NCBI RefSeq assembly: GCF_007971525.1
Contig: NZ_CP042437.1
Span: 3,534,001-3,598,000, forward strand
Direction: 5' to 3'
DNA: 64,000 nucleotides
Source of the DNA: Mucilaginibacter ginsenosidivorax
GTDB lineage: Bacteria; Bacteroidota; Bacteroidia; Sphingobacteriales; Sphingobacteriaceae
Below the pieces are notes generated by a model. The model saw only the letters and a list, made by a program, of their open reading frames with translations, made no database searches and was not told the DNA's origin. The position numbers and the translations under genes are program-made. How positions within the stretch are numbered: position 1 is the stretch's first letter; each line of letters begins with the position of its first letter. This document shows, piece by piece, positions 22,801-31,929 of this stretch.

Positions 22801-23931
22801 CTATTCTGCCGCTGTAAATTTCAAACAAACCGGGTTGCCAATATCTATTTTAATGCCTGTTTGGGTTAGCTTACCTGTATTTTGGTCTATTTTAAATACA
22901 AACATACTATCGCTGCCCTGGTTGGCAACCACCAGGTAATTGCCCCATGGGTCGATGGCAAAATCGCGTGGGTTTTTGCCGTAGGTAGGTTGGCGCGATA
23001 CAAAGGTAAGCCCGCCTGTTTCCTGGTTCACCGCATAACAAATAATTTCGTTGGTCTCTAAACGGTTAGATACGTACAGAAAACGGCCATCAGGCGATAA
23101 GTGTATAGCTGCGGCAGCTGTTTTGCCTGTAAATCCATCCGGCAACAAAGTTATTACCTGTTTCTGTTTAAACTTACCATTGTCATAATCAAATACAAAT
23201 ACATTCGATCCCATTTCTGTTGCCAGGTAAACATGCTTTTTATCCAAAGAATACTCCAAGTGGCGGGGGCCTTCTCCCGGAGTAACACTTACAAAGGTAG
23301 GATCGGTTAATGGAGATGCCTTACCTGCGCGATAGCGATAGATGTTTATCCTATCGGTACCCAAATCATTATAAAACAGGTATTTTTCATCGGGCGACAA
23401 TATGCTCATATGGGCATGCGGGCCTTCCTGGCGTTCTTTGTTGGGGCCTTTACCCTCTTCATTACGTACAGTTTCAATGCCGTTGCCTAAAGAACCGTCC
23501 TTATTAACAGGTAGCACGGCAACCTGGCCGCTTGAATAGTTGGCTACAAATACATTTTTTTGTGCTTTGTCTACAGCAATATAGCATGGATCGGCACCTA
23601 AAGATGATTGTTTGTTGATGAAATCTATTTTACCGGTTTTGGCATCAAATGAAAATGCGCTCACCTCGCCTTTGGTAACTTCGTTTACGGCGTAAATAAA
23701 TTTATTGTTTTTGCTGATAGTAAGGTACGATGGATTGGTTACACCATCTATCTGGCTTAAATAAGCAAGTTTGCCACTCTGGGTATAAAAACGGTAAACC
23801 ATAATACCCTTACTGGTACCTGTTGTATACGTACCTACAACCAGGTCAAATGATTTGGGAATTGGCTTTTTATCCTGGGCGTAATTAAACAAAGGCGATA
23901 GCATCGCTATGATCAAAAGAACTTTTTTCAT
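22801..23931 (-). CDS. Exported lactonase-type seven-bladed beta-propeller
   Basis: A 376-residue protein with a signal peptide (LFNYAQ, residues 1-18). Repeats such as GTSKGIMVYRFYTQSGKL, GPHAHMSILSPDEKYLFYND, GEGPRHLEYSLDKKHVYLAT and KNPRDFAIDPWGNYLVVANQ match the 6-phosphogluconolactonase (YbhE/Pgl) beta-propeller family. Export makes a role on extracellular sugar lactones more likely than the pentose phosphate pathway. Convergent with the lipoprotein gene. Confidence 0.85.
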   Translation of the reverse strand: MKKVLLIIAMLSPLFNYAQDKKPIPKSFDLVVGTYTTGTSKGIMVYRFYTQSGKLAYLSQIDGVTNPSYLTISKNNKFIYAVNEVTKGEVSAFSFDAKTGKIDFINKQSSLGADPCYIAVDKAQKNVFVANYSSGQVAVLPVNKDGSLGNGIETVRNEEGKGPNKERQEGPHAHMSILSPDEKYLFYNDLGTDRINIYRYRAGKASPLTDPTFVSVTPGEGPRHLEYSLDKKHVYLATEMGSNVFVFDYDNGKFKQKQVITLLPDGFTGKTAAAAIHLSPDGRFLYVSNRLETNEIICYAVNQETGGLTFVSRQPTYGKNPRDFAIDPWGNYLVVANQGSDSMFVFKIDQNTGKLTQTGIKIDIGNPVCLKFTAAE

Positions 23932-23977
23932 GTGGGTACAAATTGATTATGGAGCGCAAGTTAACAAAATAGACAAA

Positions 23978-24007
23978 AAAACGCCCCGATGTTTAGCGGG
24001 GCGTTTT
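23978..24007 (-). terminator. Terminator of the pseudouridine synthase gene
   Basis: AAAACGCCCCG (23978-23988) pairs with CGGGGCGTTTT (23997-24007). On the minus strand a T-run follows. Confidence 0.9.
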
Positions 24008-24010
24008 ATA

Positions 24011-25540
24011 TTATTTTATCAGGTGTTTAAGCTGGATGATCTCGCTTTCTTCTAAATGGCGATAACGGCCGCGTGGAAGGTCTTTTTTGGTGAGGTTGGC
24101 GTAAACCACCCTATCCAGTTTTACAACTTCGTAACCAAGGCTTTCAAAAATGCGGCGTACCACACGGTTTTTTCCGCTGTGAATCTGGATGCCCACTTCT
24201 CTTTTTGATGCACCGGCAACGTACGATACCGAATCGGGTTTAATTAAACCATCTTCCAGCTCGATACCATAAGTAATCTTGTTCAGATCGCCTTGAGATA
24301 AAGCTTTATTTAATTCAACCTGGTATAGTTTGCTGATGTTGCTGCGCGGGTGCGATAATTTATCGGCAAGGTCGCCATCGTTGGTCATTAATAATAACCC
24401 GGTGGTGTTCCTGTCTAAACGGCCAATTGGATAAATGCGCTCTTTGGTTGCTTTTTCAACCAGGTGCATTACAGTACGGCGCTCTTGTGGGTCTTCGGTG
24501 GTGGTAATGTAATCCTTTGGTTTATTTAATAATACGTAAACCATTTTTTCGCGACGCAGTGTTTCGCCGTTATATTTGATCTCATCCTTACGGGGATCAA
24601 TTTTGGCACCTAATTCGTCAACCACTACACCATTTACCGATACCACACCTGCAATGATCAGTTCATCGGCCTTACGGCGAGAGCAGATGCCTGCATTTGA
24701 TATATAACGGTTAAGGCGGATCAGCCCATCATCCTTAGTTTTGGTTTCGGCTGGTTTTTTACGGCCACGCATGGTCCTTTCGGGCGCGCTGGTATCTTTG
24801 GTTATCTTGTCGTAAGTAGGTTTACGTTGTGGCTTGTCGGCATTGTAAGCCGGTTTATCTTTTGAAAAACCGCCTTCGCGTTTTTTAAATCCGCCTTCGG
24901 GCCTTTCGCCAAATTTTTTATCTGTTGATCTTTCTGCACCCGTCCCAAAGCTTCTTTTGGGTTTATCGCCAAAATCGGTATTTGATGTACGTGTAAGTGG
25001 AGAAGAGTATGGTTTCTTTTCGCCGGCACTGCTGCCGCCAAAGTTTCTTTTGGGTCTTTCTTCACCTTCGCCGGAAGTTGGACGGCCAGAGTATGGTTTT
25101 CTTTCGCCGCTGGCCGATGAGCCTGCGCCGAAGCTTCTTTTTGGCCTGTCTTCAAAATCACCACCTGTTGGCCTGCCGGAGTAGGGCTTACTGCGTGGCG
25201 AAAAAGTTTTTTTATCGCCAGATGAAGCACCGTCTCTAAAGTTACTTTTAGGCCTGTCGTCACCTGCAGATGGTCTGCCGGAATACGGCTTTGACCTGCC
25301 CGACGATTTTTTGTCGCCAGATGATGCGCTGTCCCTGAAATTGCTTTTGGGCTTATCATCACTGAACCTGTTGCTTTGGAATGGTTTATCCGGTCTGGAT
25401 AGTTTCTTCTTTTCTCCGTCCGGAGTGGCTTTGCCTTTTGCGGTTGCCGGTCTTTTTGGCTTTTCGTCGCCTCTTGAGCTTCTGCCAGTTGATTTTCCTG
25501 GCCTGTCATCGCGACTACCTGTTGGTCTCTTAAATACCAT
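24011..25540 (-). CDS. rluB: RluB/RsuA-type pseudouridine synthase with long disordered N-terminus
   Basis: A 509-residue protein. Residues 1 to about 270 are low-complexity, rich in Arg, Lys, Ser, Gly and Pro, with recurring blocks (SNFRDSASSGDKK, KPYSGRP, DRPKRSFG). An S4 RNA-binding domain follows (LIRLNRYISNAGICSRRKAD), then the RsuA-type catalytic domain with GRLDRNTTGLLL (catalytic Asp) and GKNRVVRRIF. The core would isomerise a uridine of 23S rRNA. The catalytic part is of usual length; the N-terminal extension is longer than in E. coli and may bind RNA. A 264-codon frame in another register across the same repeats is a by-product. Confidence 0.9.
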   Translation of the reverse strand: MVFKRPTGSRDDRPGKSTGRSSRGDEKPKRPATAKGKATPDGEKKKLSRPDKPFQSNRFSDDKPKSNFRDSASSGDKKSSGRSKPYSGRPSAGDDRPKSNFRDGASSGDKKTFSPRSKPYSGRPTGGDFEDRPKRSFGAGSSASGERKPYSGRPTSGEGEERPKRNFGGSSAGEKKPYSSPLTRTSNTDFGDKPKRSFGTGAERSTDKKFGERPEGGFKKREGGFSKDKPAYNADKPQRKPTYDKITKDTSAPERTMRGRKKPAETKTKDDGLIRLNRYISNAGICSRRKADELIIAGVVSVNGVVVDELGAKIDPRKDEIKYNGETLRREKMVYVLLNKPKDYITTTEDPQERRTVMHLVEKATKERIYPIGRLDRNTTGLLLMTNDGDLADKLSHPRSNISKLYQVELNKALSQGDLNKITYGIELEDGLIKPDSVSYVAGASKREVGIQIHSGKNRVVRRIFESLGYEVVKLDRVVYANLTKKDLPRGRYRHLEESEIIQLKHLIK

Positions 25541-25711
25541 ATTTTTTTGTTTAGCGCTTTCGCAGCGTGAGGGTCAAAGTTACGCTTTTTTGGCACAGTT
25601 TAATCAAAAAAAATAAAAAAATGTTGGCAAACAAAATCACGGTTTAAACGGTTTTAAACACGGTTTTTGAACCGAAAACCCATGCTAAAAAAGTTGGCAA
25701 AATCCTAAGTA

Positions 25712-25743
25712 TTTGATTATGTGATTTGTATGACATATCTTTG
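25712..25743 (+). promoter_or_regulatory. Bacteroidota housekeeping promoter
   Basis: TTTG at 25712-25715 and TATCTTTG (TAnnTTTG) at 25736-25743 with a 20-base spacer match the -33/-7 consensus. It is 27 bases before the ATG of the transglycosylase gene. Confidence 0.75.
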
Positions 25744-25770
25744 CAGCACATTTTACCTAATGTATAGTTA

Positions 25771-26553
25771 ATGATAAAAAAAGAAATGATTAAAAAACAC
25801 TTACTTACGTGCTCCGTAATCCTGGTGCTGGCCCTCATTTCAAAGCTTAATATTTACGGTACAACGATTACCGAAACGGTTGCAAAACCGGCCAAATTAA
25901 GCCATCGGACCTCGAAATTTATTTTTATTAAAAGCACTACGGCTGCCTATAATTTTGCCGACGAAGCTTTACCTGTTAACGATGCAAGGGTTACCAAAAA
26001 ACTCAACAAATCGCTTAGCCAACATTCTTTTAAAAGTGTTCAGTCAACCTTGCTGCACCGCAAGGCCGAAGTGCTGTTCCCTATTATTGAGCCAATTTTA
26101 AAGTTTTACGGTATTCCGGATGATTTTAAATACATCCCGCTTGTTGAATCGGGCCTTAAAAGCGGCACTTCTTCAAAAGGAGCATCTGGCTTATGGCAGT
26201 TTATGGCCGGCACTGCGCGTACCTATGGCTTAAAGGTTGGCCATGGTGTTGATGAGCGTCAAAATGTACGCAAATCGACAATCGCTGCCTGCAAGTATAT
26301 CAAAGAACTATACGCCGAGTTTAACAGCTGGACACTGGCTGCCGCAGCTTACAACAATGGCTCCATTAAAATGGAACGCGCCATTAATAAGCAAAACGAG
26401 GATAATTACTTTCGCATGAGCCTGAACCGCGAAACCGGTTCATACATCTATAAGCTTATTGCCATGAAAGCAATTATCGAACAGCCTAAAAAGTTTGGGT
26501 ATAAGGATTACATTGTCATCCCACCCACAACACAACTGTTAGCCTTTAATTAA
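25771..26553 (+). CDS. Lytic transglycosylase (SLT domain, MltD-like)
   Basis: A 260-residue protein with an N-terminal hydrophobic signal or anchor (LLTCSVILVLALISKL). The SLT domain spans about residues 100-240: YIPLVESGLKSGTSSKGASG with the catalytic glutamate, LWQFMAGTARTYGL, and AAAAYNNG. It cleaves peptidoglycan to 1,6-anhydromuramyl products. LysM repeats found in MltD are absent. ATG 25771 and 25786 are both possible starts; the former has the better promoter distance. Confidence 0.88.
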   Translation: MIKKEMIKKHLLTCSVILVLALISKLNIYGTTITETVAKPAKLSHRTSKFIFIKSTTAAYNFADEALPVNDARVTKKLNKSLSQHSFKSVQSTLLHRKAEVLFPIIEPILKFYGIPDDFKYIPLVESGLKSGTSSKGASGLWQFMAGTARTYGLKVGHGVDERQNVRKSTIAACKYIKELYAEFNSWTLAAAAYNNGSIKMERAINKQNEDNYFRMSLNRETGSYIYKLIAMKAIIEQPKKFGYKDYIVIPPTTQLLAFN

Positions 26554-26647
26554 TTATGATTTAATGAAGGATTGGATCGCTTAGCGTTCTAATCAATAAT
26601 TCAGACACTCAATAATTCAAAAAGTAAAATTTTACGGAGCACTTGAA

Positions 26648-26683
26648 AGCCGATCTTCCTGGATGGAGGATCGGCTTTTTTAT
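26648..26683 (+). terminator. Terminator after the transglycosylase gene
   Basis: AGCCGATC (26648-26654 region) pairs with GATCGGCT (26669-26676), then TTTTTTA. It lies in the 378-base gap before uvrA; the rest of the gap is AT-rich with no gene. Confidence 0.85.
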
Positions 26684-26873
26684 GTTTTGCCATCCAATAA
26701 TATACAGCTAAATGCCATAGTAAATTGATCATTGAGCTTTCTGTTTTAGGCTTTCTGCCTTAAGCTCTCTATTAAAACAAGTTTAAAAAATTACGGTTAC
26801 AATAGGGCTGTTATTTTTAAGTCAAATAACGTTTCGGGTTGTTACATATCTTATAAAGCATCAGCTTTTTACA

Positions 26874-26881
26874 TATATTTG
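26874..26881 (+). promoter_or_regulatory. -7 element upstream of uvrA
   Basis: TATATTTG matches TAnnTTTG and lies 68 bases before the uvrA ATG. A -33 box is not clear. No SOS-type box is recognisable by eye. Confidence 0.5.
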
Positions 26882-26949
26882 CGAAAAATATTAGTATAGT
26901 TGGCGGGCTTTTTTTAACCGGCCAAACTGTATTGTTTTTAAAAATACAT

Positions 26950-29796
26950 ATGATTGAAAAAACCATCGACCTGGGCGAACAAAGCGAAGTTGAAGTTTAC
27001 GGGGCCAGGGTACATAATTTAAAAAATATTGATGTTTCTTTTCCGCGCAACCAGCTGGTGGTAATTACCGGTTTAAGTGGCAGCGGCAAATCGTCATTGG
27101 CATTTGATACCATTTATGCCGAAGGGCAGCGCCGTTATATGGAAACATTTTCGGCCTACTCGCGCCAGTTTATGGGCGGTATGGAGCGGCCGGATGTTGA
27201 TAAAGTATCGGGCCTAAGCCCGGTTATTGCTATTGAGCAAAAAACAACCAGCAAAAACCCGCGATCAACAGTGGGTACTATTACCGAGATTTACGATTTT
27301 ATGCGTTTGCTTTTCGCCCGTACCGGGGACGCCTATTCTTACACAACAGGTGAGAAAATGGAGCGGATGAGCGAAGACCAGATCCTGAAAACCATTACCG
27401 AAAAATTCGACGGTCAGCCCGTGAACATCTTGGCCCCCGTTGTAAAGGCCCGTAAGGGTCATTACCGCGAGCTTTTTGAATCTATCCGTAAGCAAGGTTA
27501 CCTTAAAGTATGGATTGATGGTGCCATGGCCGATGTAGAGCCAAAGATGCAGGTAGACAGGTACAAGATTCATGATATTGATATTGTGGTTGACAGGCTG
27601 GTGGTGACAGAAAAAGACAGCAAGCGTTTATACACATCGGTGCAAACGGCGCTTAAAATAGCCAAAGGCATTATTCGCGTGGGTGATAAGGATGGTAACG
27701 TAGCCTATTATAGTAAGTATTTGATGGATCCGGTTTCGGGTATCTCGTACGATGAGCCGCAGCCAAATACGTTCTCGTTCAACTCGCCTTATGGTGCCTG
27801 CGAAAAATGTAATGGTTTAGGATACATTTTTGAGGTTGATGAAGCATCGGTTATCCCTAATCCTAAGCTAACCATTATGAATGGTGGCCTCGCGCCGATA
27901 GGTGAATACCGGGAGACCTGGATTTTCCAGGTGCTGAAGGCCTTGGCTAAAAAGTATGAGTTTTCATTAACTACCCCTATAGAAAAGTTAAGCCGCGATC
28001 ATTTGGATATTATCCTTAACGGAGCGCCAGATACCATCAGTGTTTCTGTTGAGTACAATAAATGGAACGTTCAAAGTTATACCATCACTTTTGACGGCAT
28101 TGTGCGTATGCTGGAAGAGCAGCAGGAACGCCGGAATGACGAAGGGATGGACGATATGGAAAATTATCGCGTACTTAAAACCTGCCCGGTTTGTGATGGT
28201 GCGAGATTAAAAAAAGAATCGCTGCATTTTAAGGTAGATAACAAAAATATATTCGAGCTGGCCTGCATGGATATCAATCACCTGCAGGAATGGTTTAACG
28301 GCCTGGAAGACAGGCTGAGCGAACGCCAGAATGTTATCGCCAAAGAGATCCTGAAAGAGATCCGTGCACGTATTGTATTCCTGCTTGATGTGGGTTTGAG
28401 TTATTTAACGCTGGATAGGACGGCCAAAACGCTTTCGGGTGGTGAAGCACAGCGAATCCGATTGGCTACACAGATAGGCTCGCAGTTGATGAACGTTATG
28501 TACATTTTAGATGAGCCGAGCATCGGCCTGCATCAACGCGATAACGAGCGACTTATAAACGCACTTAAAAACCTGCGCGACCTGGGTAATACCGTTTTGG
28601 TGGTTGAGCACGATAAAGATATGATACTGGAAGCCGACCATGTTATTGACATGGGCCCGGCAGCGGGCGTACACGGCGGGCAGATTGTTGCGCAGGGAAC
28701 ACCTGCACAGCTGATGAAAGAGCATACACTCACTACATCCTATATCAATGGCGAACGTTCTATCGCTATTCCTGAAAAAAGGAGAGAGGGTAACGGAAAA
28801 ACACTAAGCCTTAAAAAGGCAACCGGCCATAATTTAAAAAAGGTTTCTGTTGATTTTCCGTTAGGTAAATTAATTGGTGTTACAGGGGTATCCGGAAGCG
28901 GTAAATCAAGCCTAATTACCGAAACGTTATATCCTATTTTAAATCATCATTTTTTCAGGGCCAAGAAACATCCGTTGCCTTACGAAAAAATTGAGGGGCT
29001 GGAGAATATCGATAAAGTGATCGAAATAGATCAAACGCCTATCGGCCGTACACCGCGATCGAACCCGGCTACCTATACCGGTGTGTTTTCAGATATTCGG
29101 AACCTTTATGTAGCCTTGCCAGAGTCGCGGATCAGGGGATACAAGCCGGGCCGCTTCTCATTTAACGTAAAAGGTGGCCGCTGCGAAACCTGCCAGGGCG
29201 CAGGCATGAAGGTTATCGAGATGAATTTTTTACCTGATGTGCAGGTACCATGCGAAGAATGTGGTGGTCGCCGGTACAACCGCGAAACGCTGGAGGTTCG
29301 CTATCGTGGCAAATCCATCAGCGATGTGCTGGATATGAGCATTGAAGATGCTACGCCATTTTTTGAACATATCCCATCCATATACCGCAAGGTAAAAACC
29401 TTGAATGATGTTGGTTTAGGTTACATTACTTTGGGCCAGGCGTCAACCACGCTATCTGGTGGCGAGGCTCAACGTGTTAAGCTGGCTACCGAGCTATCAA
29501 AAAAAGATACCGGTAATACCTTTTACATTTTAGATGAGCCTACCACAGGTTTGCATTTTGAGGATATTAACGTGCTGTTAGGCGTGCTTTATCAACTGGT
29601 TGATAAAGGCAATACTGTTTTAGTAATTGAGCATAACCTGGATGTAATTAAAGTTGTTGACCATGTTATCGATCTGGGCCCCGAAGGTGGCTCTGGCGGC
29701 GGTAAAATTCTTTTCAGCGGTACCCCCGAAGGTTTATGCAAAGTGAAGGAAAGCTTTACCGGCCAGTTTTTGAAAAAGGAAATGGACATCAAATAA
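26950..29796 (+). CDS. uvrA: Excinuclease ABC subunit A
   Basis: A 948-residue nucleotide-excision repair ATPase. I chose the ATG at 26950 (MIEKTIDLGEQSEVEV); an in-frame TTG six codons upstream is less likely. Two ABC modules are visible, with Walker A GLSGSGKSSLAF and GVSGSGKSSLIT, signatures TLSGGEAQRIRLATQ and TLSGGEAQRVKLATE, and LDEPSIGLHQRD and LDEPTTGLHFED. Zinc-finger cysteines occur in CEKCNGLGY, CPVCDGARL, CETCQGAGM and CEECGGRRYN. It loads UvrB on damaged DNA. Confidence 0.97.
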   Translation: MIEKTIDLGEQSEVEVYGARVHNLKNIDVSFPRNQLVVITGLSGSGKSSLAFDTIYAEGQRRYMETFSAYSRQFMGGMERPDVDKVSGLSPVIAIEQKTTSKNPRSTVGTITEIYDFMRLLFARTGDAYSYTTGEKMERMSEDQILKTITEKFDGQPVNILAPVVKARKGHYRELFESIRKQGYLKVWIDGAMADVEPKMQVDRYKIHDIDIVVDRLVVTEKDSKRLYTSVQTALKIAKGIIRVGDKDGNVAYYSKYLMDPVSGISYDEPQPNTFSFNSPYGACEKCNGLGYIFEVDEASVIPNPKLTIMNGGLAPIGEYRETWIFQVLKALAKKYEFSLTTPIEKLSRDHLDIILNGAPDTISVSVEYNKWNVQSYTITFDGIVRMLEEQQERRNDEGMDDMENYRVLKTCPVCDGARLKKESLHFKVDNKNIFELACMDINHLQEWFNGLEDRLSERQNVIAKEILKEIRARIVFLLDVGLSYLTLDRTAKTLSGGEAQRIRLATQIGSQLMNVMYILDEPSIGLHQRDNERLINALKNLRDLGNTVLVVEHDKDMILEADHVIDMGPAAGVHGGQIVAQGTPAQLMKEHTLTTSYINGERSIAIPEKRREGNGKTLSLKKATGHNLKKVSVDFPLGKLIGVTGVSGSGKSSLITETLYPILNHHFFRAKKHPLPYEKIEGLENIDKVIEIDQTPIGRTPRSNPATYTGVFSDIRNLYVALPESRIRGYKPGRFSFNVKGGRCETCQGAGMKVIEMNFLPDVQVPCEECGGRRYNRETLEVRYRGKSISDVLDMSIEDATPFFEHIPSIYRKVKTLNDVGLGYITLGQASTTLSGGEAQRVKLATELSKKDTGNTFYILDEPTTGLHFEDINVLLGVLYQLVDKGNTVLVIEHNLDVIKVVDHVIDLGPEGGSGGGKILFSGTPEGLCKVKESFTGQFLKKEMDIK

Positions 29797-29824
29797 AATA
29801 TCGATATATTGTGGATAGAAACTA

Positions 29825-30568
29825 ATGCCTATTGAAATGAAAAAGAGCAGGGGTTTTCTATTCACAGTTTTTGCCCTGCTTGTTGCAGTGGCAGCACTGG
29901 CTTTTACACGGACACATCAGGATGAAGACCGTTTTCTTAGCTATTGGGTAAACCCCAAAAAACACGAACTGAAACTTTATTGGAAGGACGATGGAAATTC
30001 GAATTTCGGCAGTATCCAAAACCTGAAGCTTTGGCTTGATAATAATAAGCGTAAGCTGGTATTTGCCATGAACGCAGGGATGTACAAACCGGATGGATCG
30101 CCACAAGGGCTGTACATCGAAAATAGAAAAACATTATCGCCCTTAGATACATCATCGGGTAATGGCAATTTTTACCTGAAGCCCAACGGGGTTTTCTATC
30201 TTACAACAACCAATACGGCGGTTATTTGTAGCACAGCCTCGTTTAAAGATCATGGTGATATTAAATACGCCACCCAATCAGGGCCGATGCTGGTGATAGG
30301 TGGGCAAATTCATCCATCATTTAAAGCGGGGTCAGCAAACCTGAATATCAGGAATGGCGTTGGTATTTTACCAACCGGCGAAGTTGTTTTCGTAATTTCT
30401 AAAGTGCCCGTTAATTTTTATGATTTTGCAGCGTATTTTAAAAATATGGGCTGTAAAAATGCCTTATATCTGGATGGTTTTGTTTCGAGGGCTTATTTGC
30501 CCGAAAAAAACTGGGGGCAAACAGATGGGAACTTTGGGGTGATGATTGGGGTAACCGAACCTAAATAA
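29825..30568 (+). CDS. Phosphodiester glycosidase family (NAGPA-like, DUF2233) exported protein
   Basis: A 247-residue protein with one N-terminal transmembrane or signal segment (FLFTVFALLVAVAALAF). The domain shows VFAMNAGMYKPDGSPQGLYI, QSGPMLVIGGQ, and ALYLDGFVSRAYLP; family members hydrolyse phosphodiester-linked sugars, as the mammalian uncovering enzyme does. The start could be ATG 29825 or 29837 (MKKSRGF). It follows uvrA by 28 bases on the same strand, but no shared role is apparent. Confidence 0.85.
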   Translation: MPIEMKKSRGFLFTVFALLVAVAALAFTRTHQDEDRFLSYWVNPKKHELKLYWKDDGNSNFGSIQNLKLWLDNNKRKLVFAMNAGMYKPDGSPQGLYIENRKTLSPLDTSSGNGNFYLKPNGVFYLTTTNTAVICSTASFKDHGDIKYATQSGPMLVIGGQIHPSFKAGSANLNIRNGVGILPTGEVVFVISKVPVNFYDFAAYFKNMGCKNALYLDGFVSRAYLPEKNWGQTDGNFGVMIGVTEPK

Positions 30569-30617
30569 TGTTTTACTGACGGATAAAAGCAGGATATCTT
30601 TATTTAAAATTAAGCAA

Positions 30618-30872
30618 ATGGAAGTTACCACATATACAACCTTCAGGCAACAACTTAAATTCTATCTGGATAAAGTTCGCAATGATCATAAACCCTTAGT
30701 GGTTAAAAGTACGAATGCAGAGGATGTTGTAGTTATTTCTAAAGCTGATTATGAAAGCATGGAAGAAACATTTTACTTGCTTAAAAGTCCTGCAAATTCT
30801 GCCCGGCTGATGAAAAGCATAGAGGATTTGGAAAATGGTTTAGGTACCGAAAGAAAACTGATTGAAGAGTGA
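30618..30872 (+). CDS. yefM: YefM/Phd-type antitoxin
   Basis: An 84-residue protein matching the Phd/YefM antitoxin family: TYTTFRQQLKFYLDKVRNDHKPLVVK, then DVVVISKADYESMEET, and a charged C-terminus that would wrap the toxin. Its stop overlaps the start of the toxin gene by 4 bases. It would also repress the operon by binding upstream. Confidence 0.92.
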   Translation: MEVTTYTTFRQQLKFYLDKVRNDHKPLVVKSTNAEDVVVISKADYESMEETFYLLKSPANSARLMKSIEDLENGLGTERKLIEE

Positions 30873-31123
30873 GAATCGGTTTTTCCGATCAGGCCTGGGA
30901 AGATTATCTATATTGGCAGACTACCGATAAATCCATTTTAAGAAAAATAAATGCTTTAGTAAAAGATATAGAAAGAACTCCATTTGAAGGTTCTGGCAAA
31001 CCAGAGCCGTTAAAGCATAATTTAGCGGGTTTGTGGTGTCGACGGATAAATTTAGAACATTGCCTTGTATACAAAATTGACAACGGATCAATTCATATCC
31101 ATCAATCCCACTATCATTACTAA
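30869..31123 (+). CDS. yoeB: YoeB/Txe-type mRNA-interferase toxin
   Basis: An 84-residue RelE-superfamily ribosome-dependent endoribonuclease. Family motifs are QAWEDYLYWQ, KINALVKDIERTPFEGSGKPEPLKH, LWCRRINLEHCLVYK and the C-terminal SHYHY with the catalytic histidine and tyrosine. It starts at GTG overlapping the antitoxin stop. The stop TAA (31121-31123) overlaps the stop TAG of the convergent sigma gene (31120-31122). Confidence 0.94.
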   Translation: MRIGFSDQAWEDYLYWQTTDKSILRKINALVKDIERTPFEGSGKPEPLKHNLAGLWCRRINLEHCLVYKIDNGSIHIHQSHYHY

Positions 31124-31686
31124 AACATTAACAAATAACTCACATGCTTCAGGGTTTGCCTTAACTTCTCTAAGGCAATGCTCACCTGGCGTTCAACCGT
31201 TTTGGGCGAAATGTTGAGTTTGCTGGCAATTTCCTTATACTTCATATCGCTAAAGCGACTCAATACAAAAATTTCACGGCATTTTTCGGGGAGGGTGTTT
31301 ATGGCTGCTTTTATTTGATGGGCCAGTTCTTTTTCTTCGTACCCGTTTTCAACTGCGCTTCGTACTTCATCAAGCAGGTTGTTTTTTTGCAGGTAGTCAA
31401 CGTAAAGATTTTCTATTTTCTGGTGCTTCAAATAATTGAGGCAGCGGTTTTGCGCCATTTTATACAAGTATGAGCTTACCGATGTTGAAAACGTAACCTC
31501 ATGACCTTTCTCCCACAAATCGGTAAATATTTCGGCTACTATCTCCTCGGCCACCGGCAAATCATTCACAAAACGATTGGCGAAAAGCGTAAGGCGGGTA
31601 TAATGAAGTTTAAATAAAACTTCAAACGCGCCGGCGTCGCCCTGTGTTAGTTTTGTTATTGACGTGTTGGTTTTTGAGGTAATCAT
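31120..31686 (-). CDS. ECF sigma factor, Bacteroides-type (SusC/SusD locus)
   Basis: A 188-residue sigma-70 factor of the Bacteroides expansion family (TIGR02985-like). Region 2: FEVLFKLHYTRLTLFANRFV, VAEEIVAEIFTDLWEK; region 4: LPEKCREIFVLSRFSDMKYK, EIASKLNISPKTVERQVSIALEKL. Such factors are usually released by a FecR protein and turn on the neighbouring SusC/SusD genes. Here it runs divergently from fecR rather than in one operon with it. It meets yoeB tail to tail with overlapping stops. Confidence 0.92.
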   Translation of the reverse strand: MITSKTNTSITKLTQGDAGAFEVLFKLHYTRLTLFANRFVNDLPVAEEIVAEIFTDLWEKGHEVTFSTSVSSYLYKMAQNRCLNYLKHQKIENLYVDYLQKNNLLDEVRSAVENGYEEKELAHQIKAAINTLPEKCREIFVLSRFSDMKYKEIASKLNISPKTVERQVSIALEKLRQTLKHVSYLLMF

Positions 31687-31810
31687 TTATTCATAGCGTG
31701 GGTAAAAAGAAATACTTTTTAAAAAACTTTAACAAGTTAACGATTAAATTTTGAAAGCATCAAATTTAATATGGAAATATTGATGAATATGCCTGCAAAT
31801 ATTTTGTATC

Positions 31811-31825
31811 GCGAATATAATTCGC
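31811..31825. promoter_or_regulatory. Palindrome in the sigma/FecR divergent region
   Basis: GCGAAT-ATA-ATTCGC is a perfect 6-3-6 palindrome midway between the sigma gene start (31686) and the FecR start (31930). It is placed for an operator, but no regulator can be named. Confidence 0.45.
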
Positions 31826-31929
31826 AATTAGCAGGGTGAAATTTTGCCTTTATCCGAATTTAATAAAAAATATTTTAACTCCGCTTGAGGGTGCGCGGTT
31901 TTTCAGTTGTCTTGCTAATAAGAACACGA

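Noticed and set aside
24802..25596. 264-codon minus-strand frame overlapping the pseudouridine synthase
   Set aside because: It lies in another register of the repetitive low-complexity region, where stops are rare, and gives no recognisable protein.
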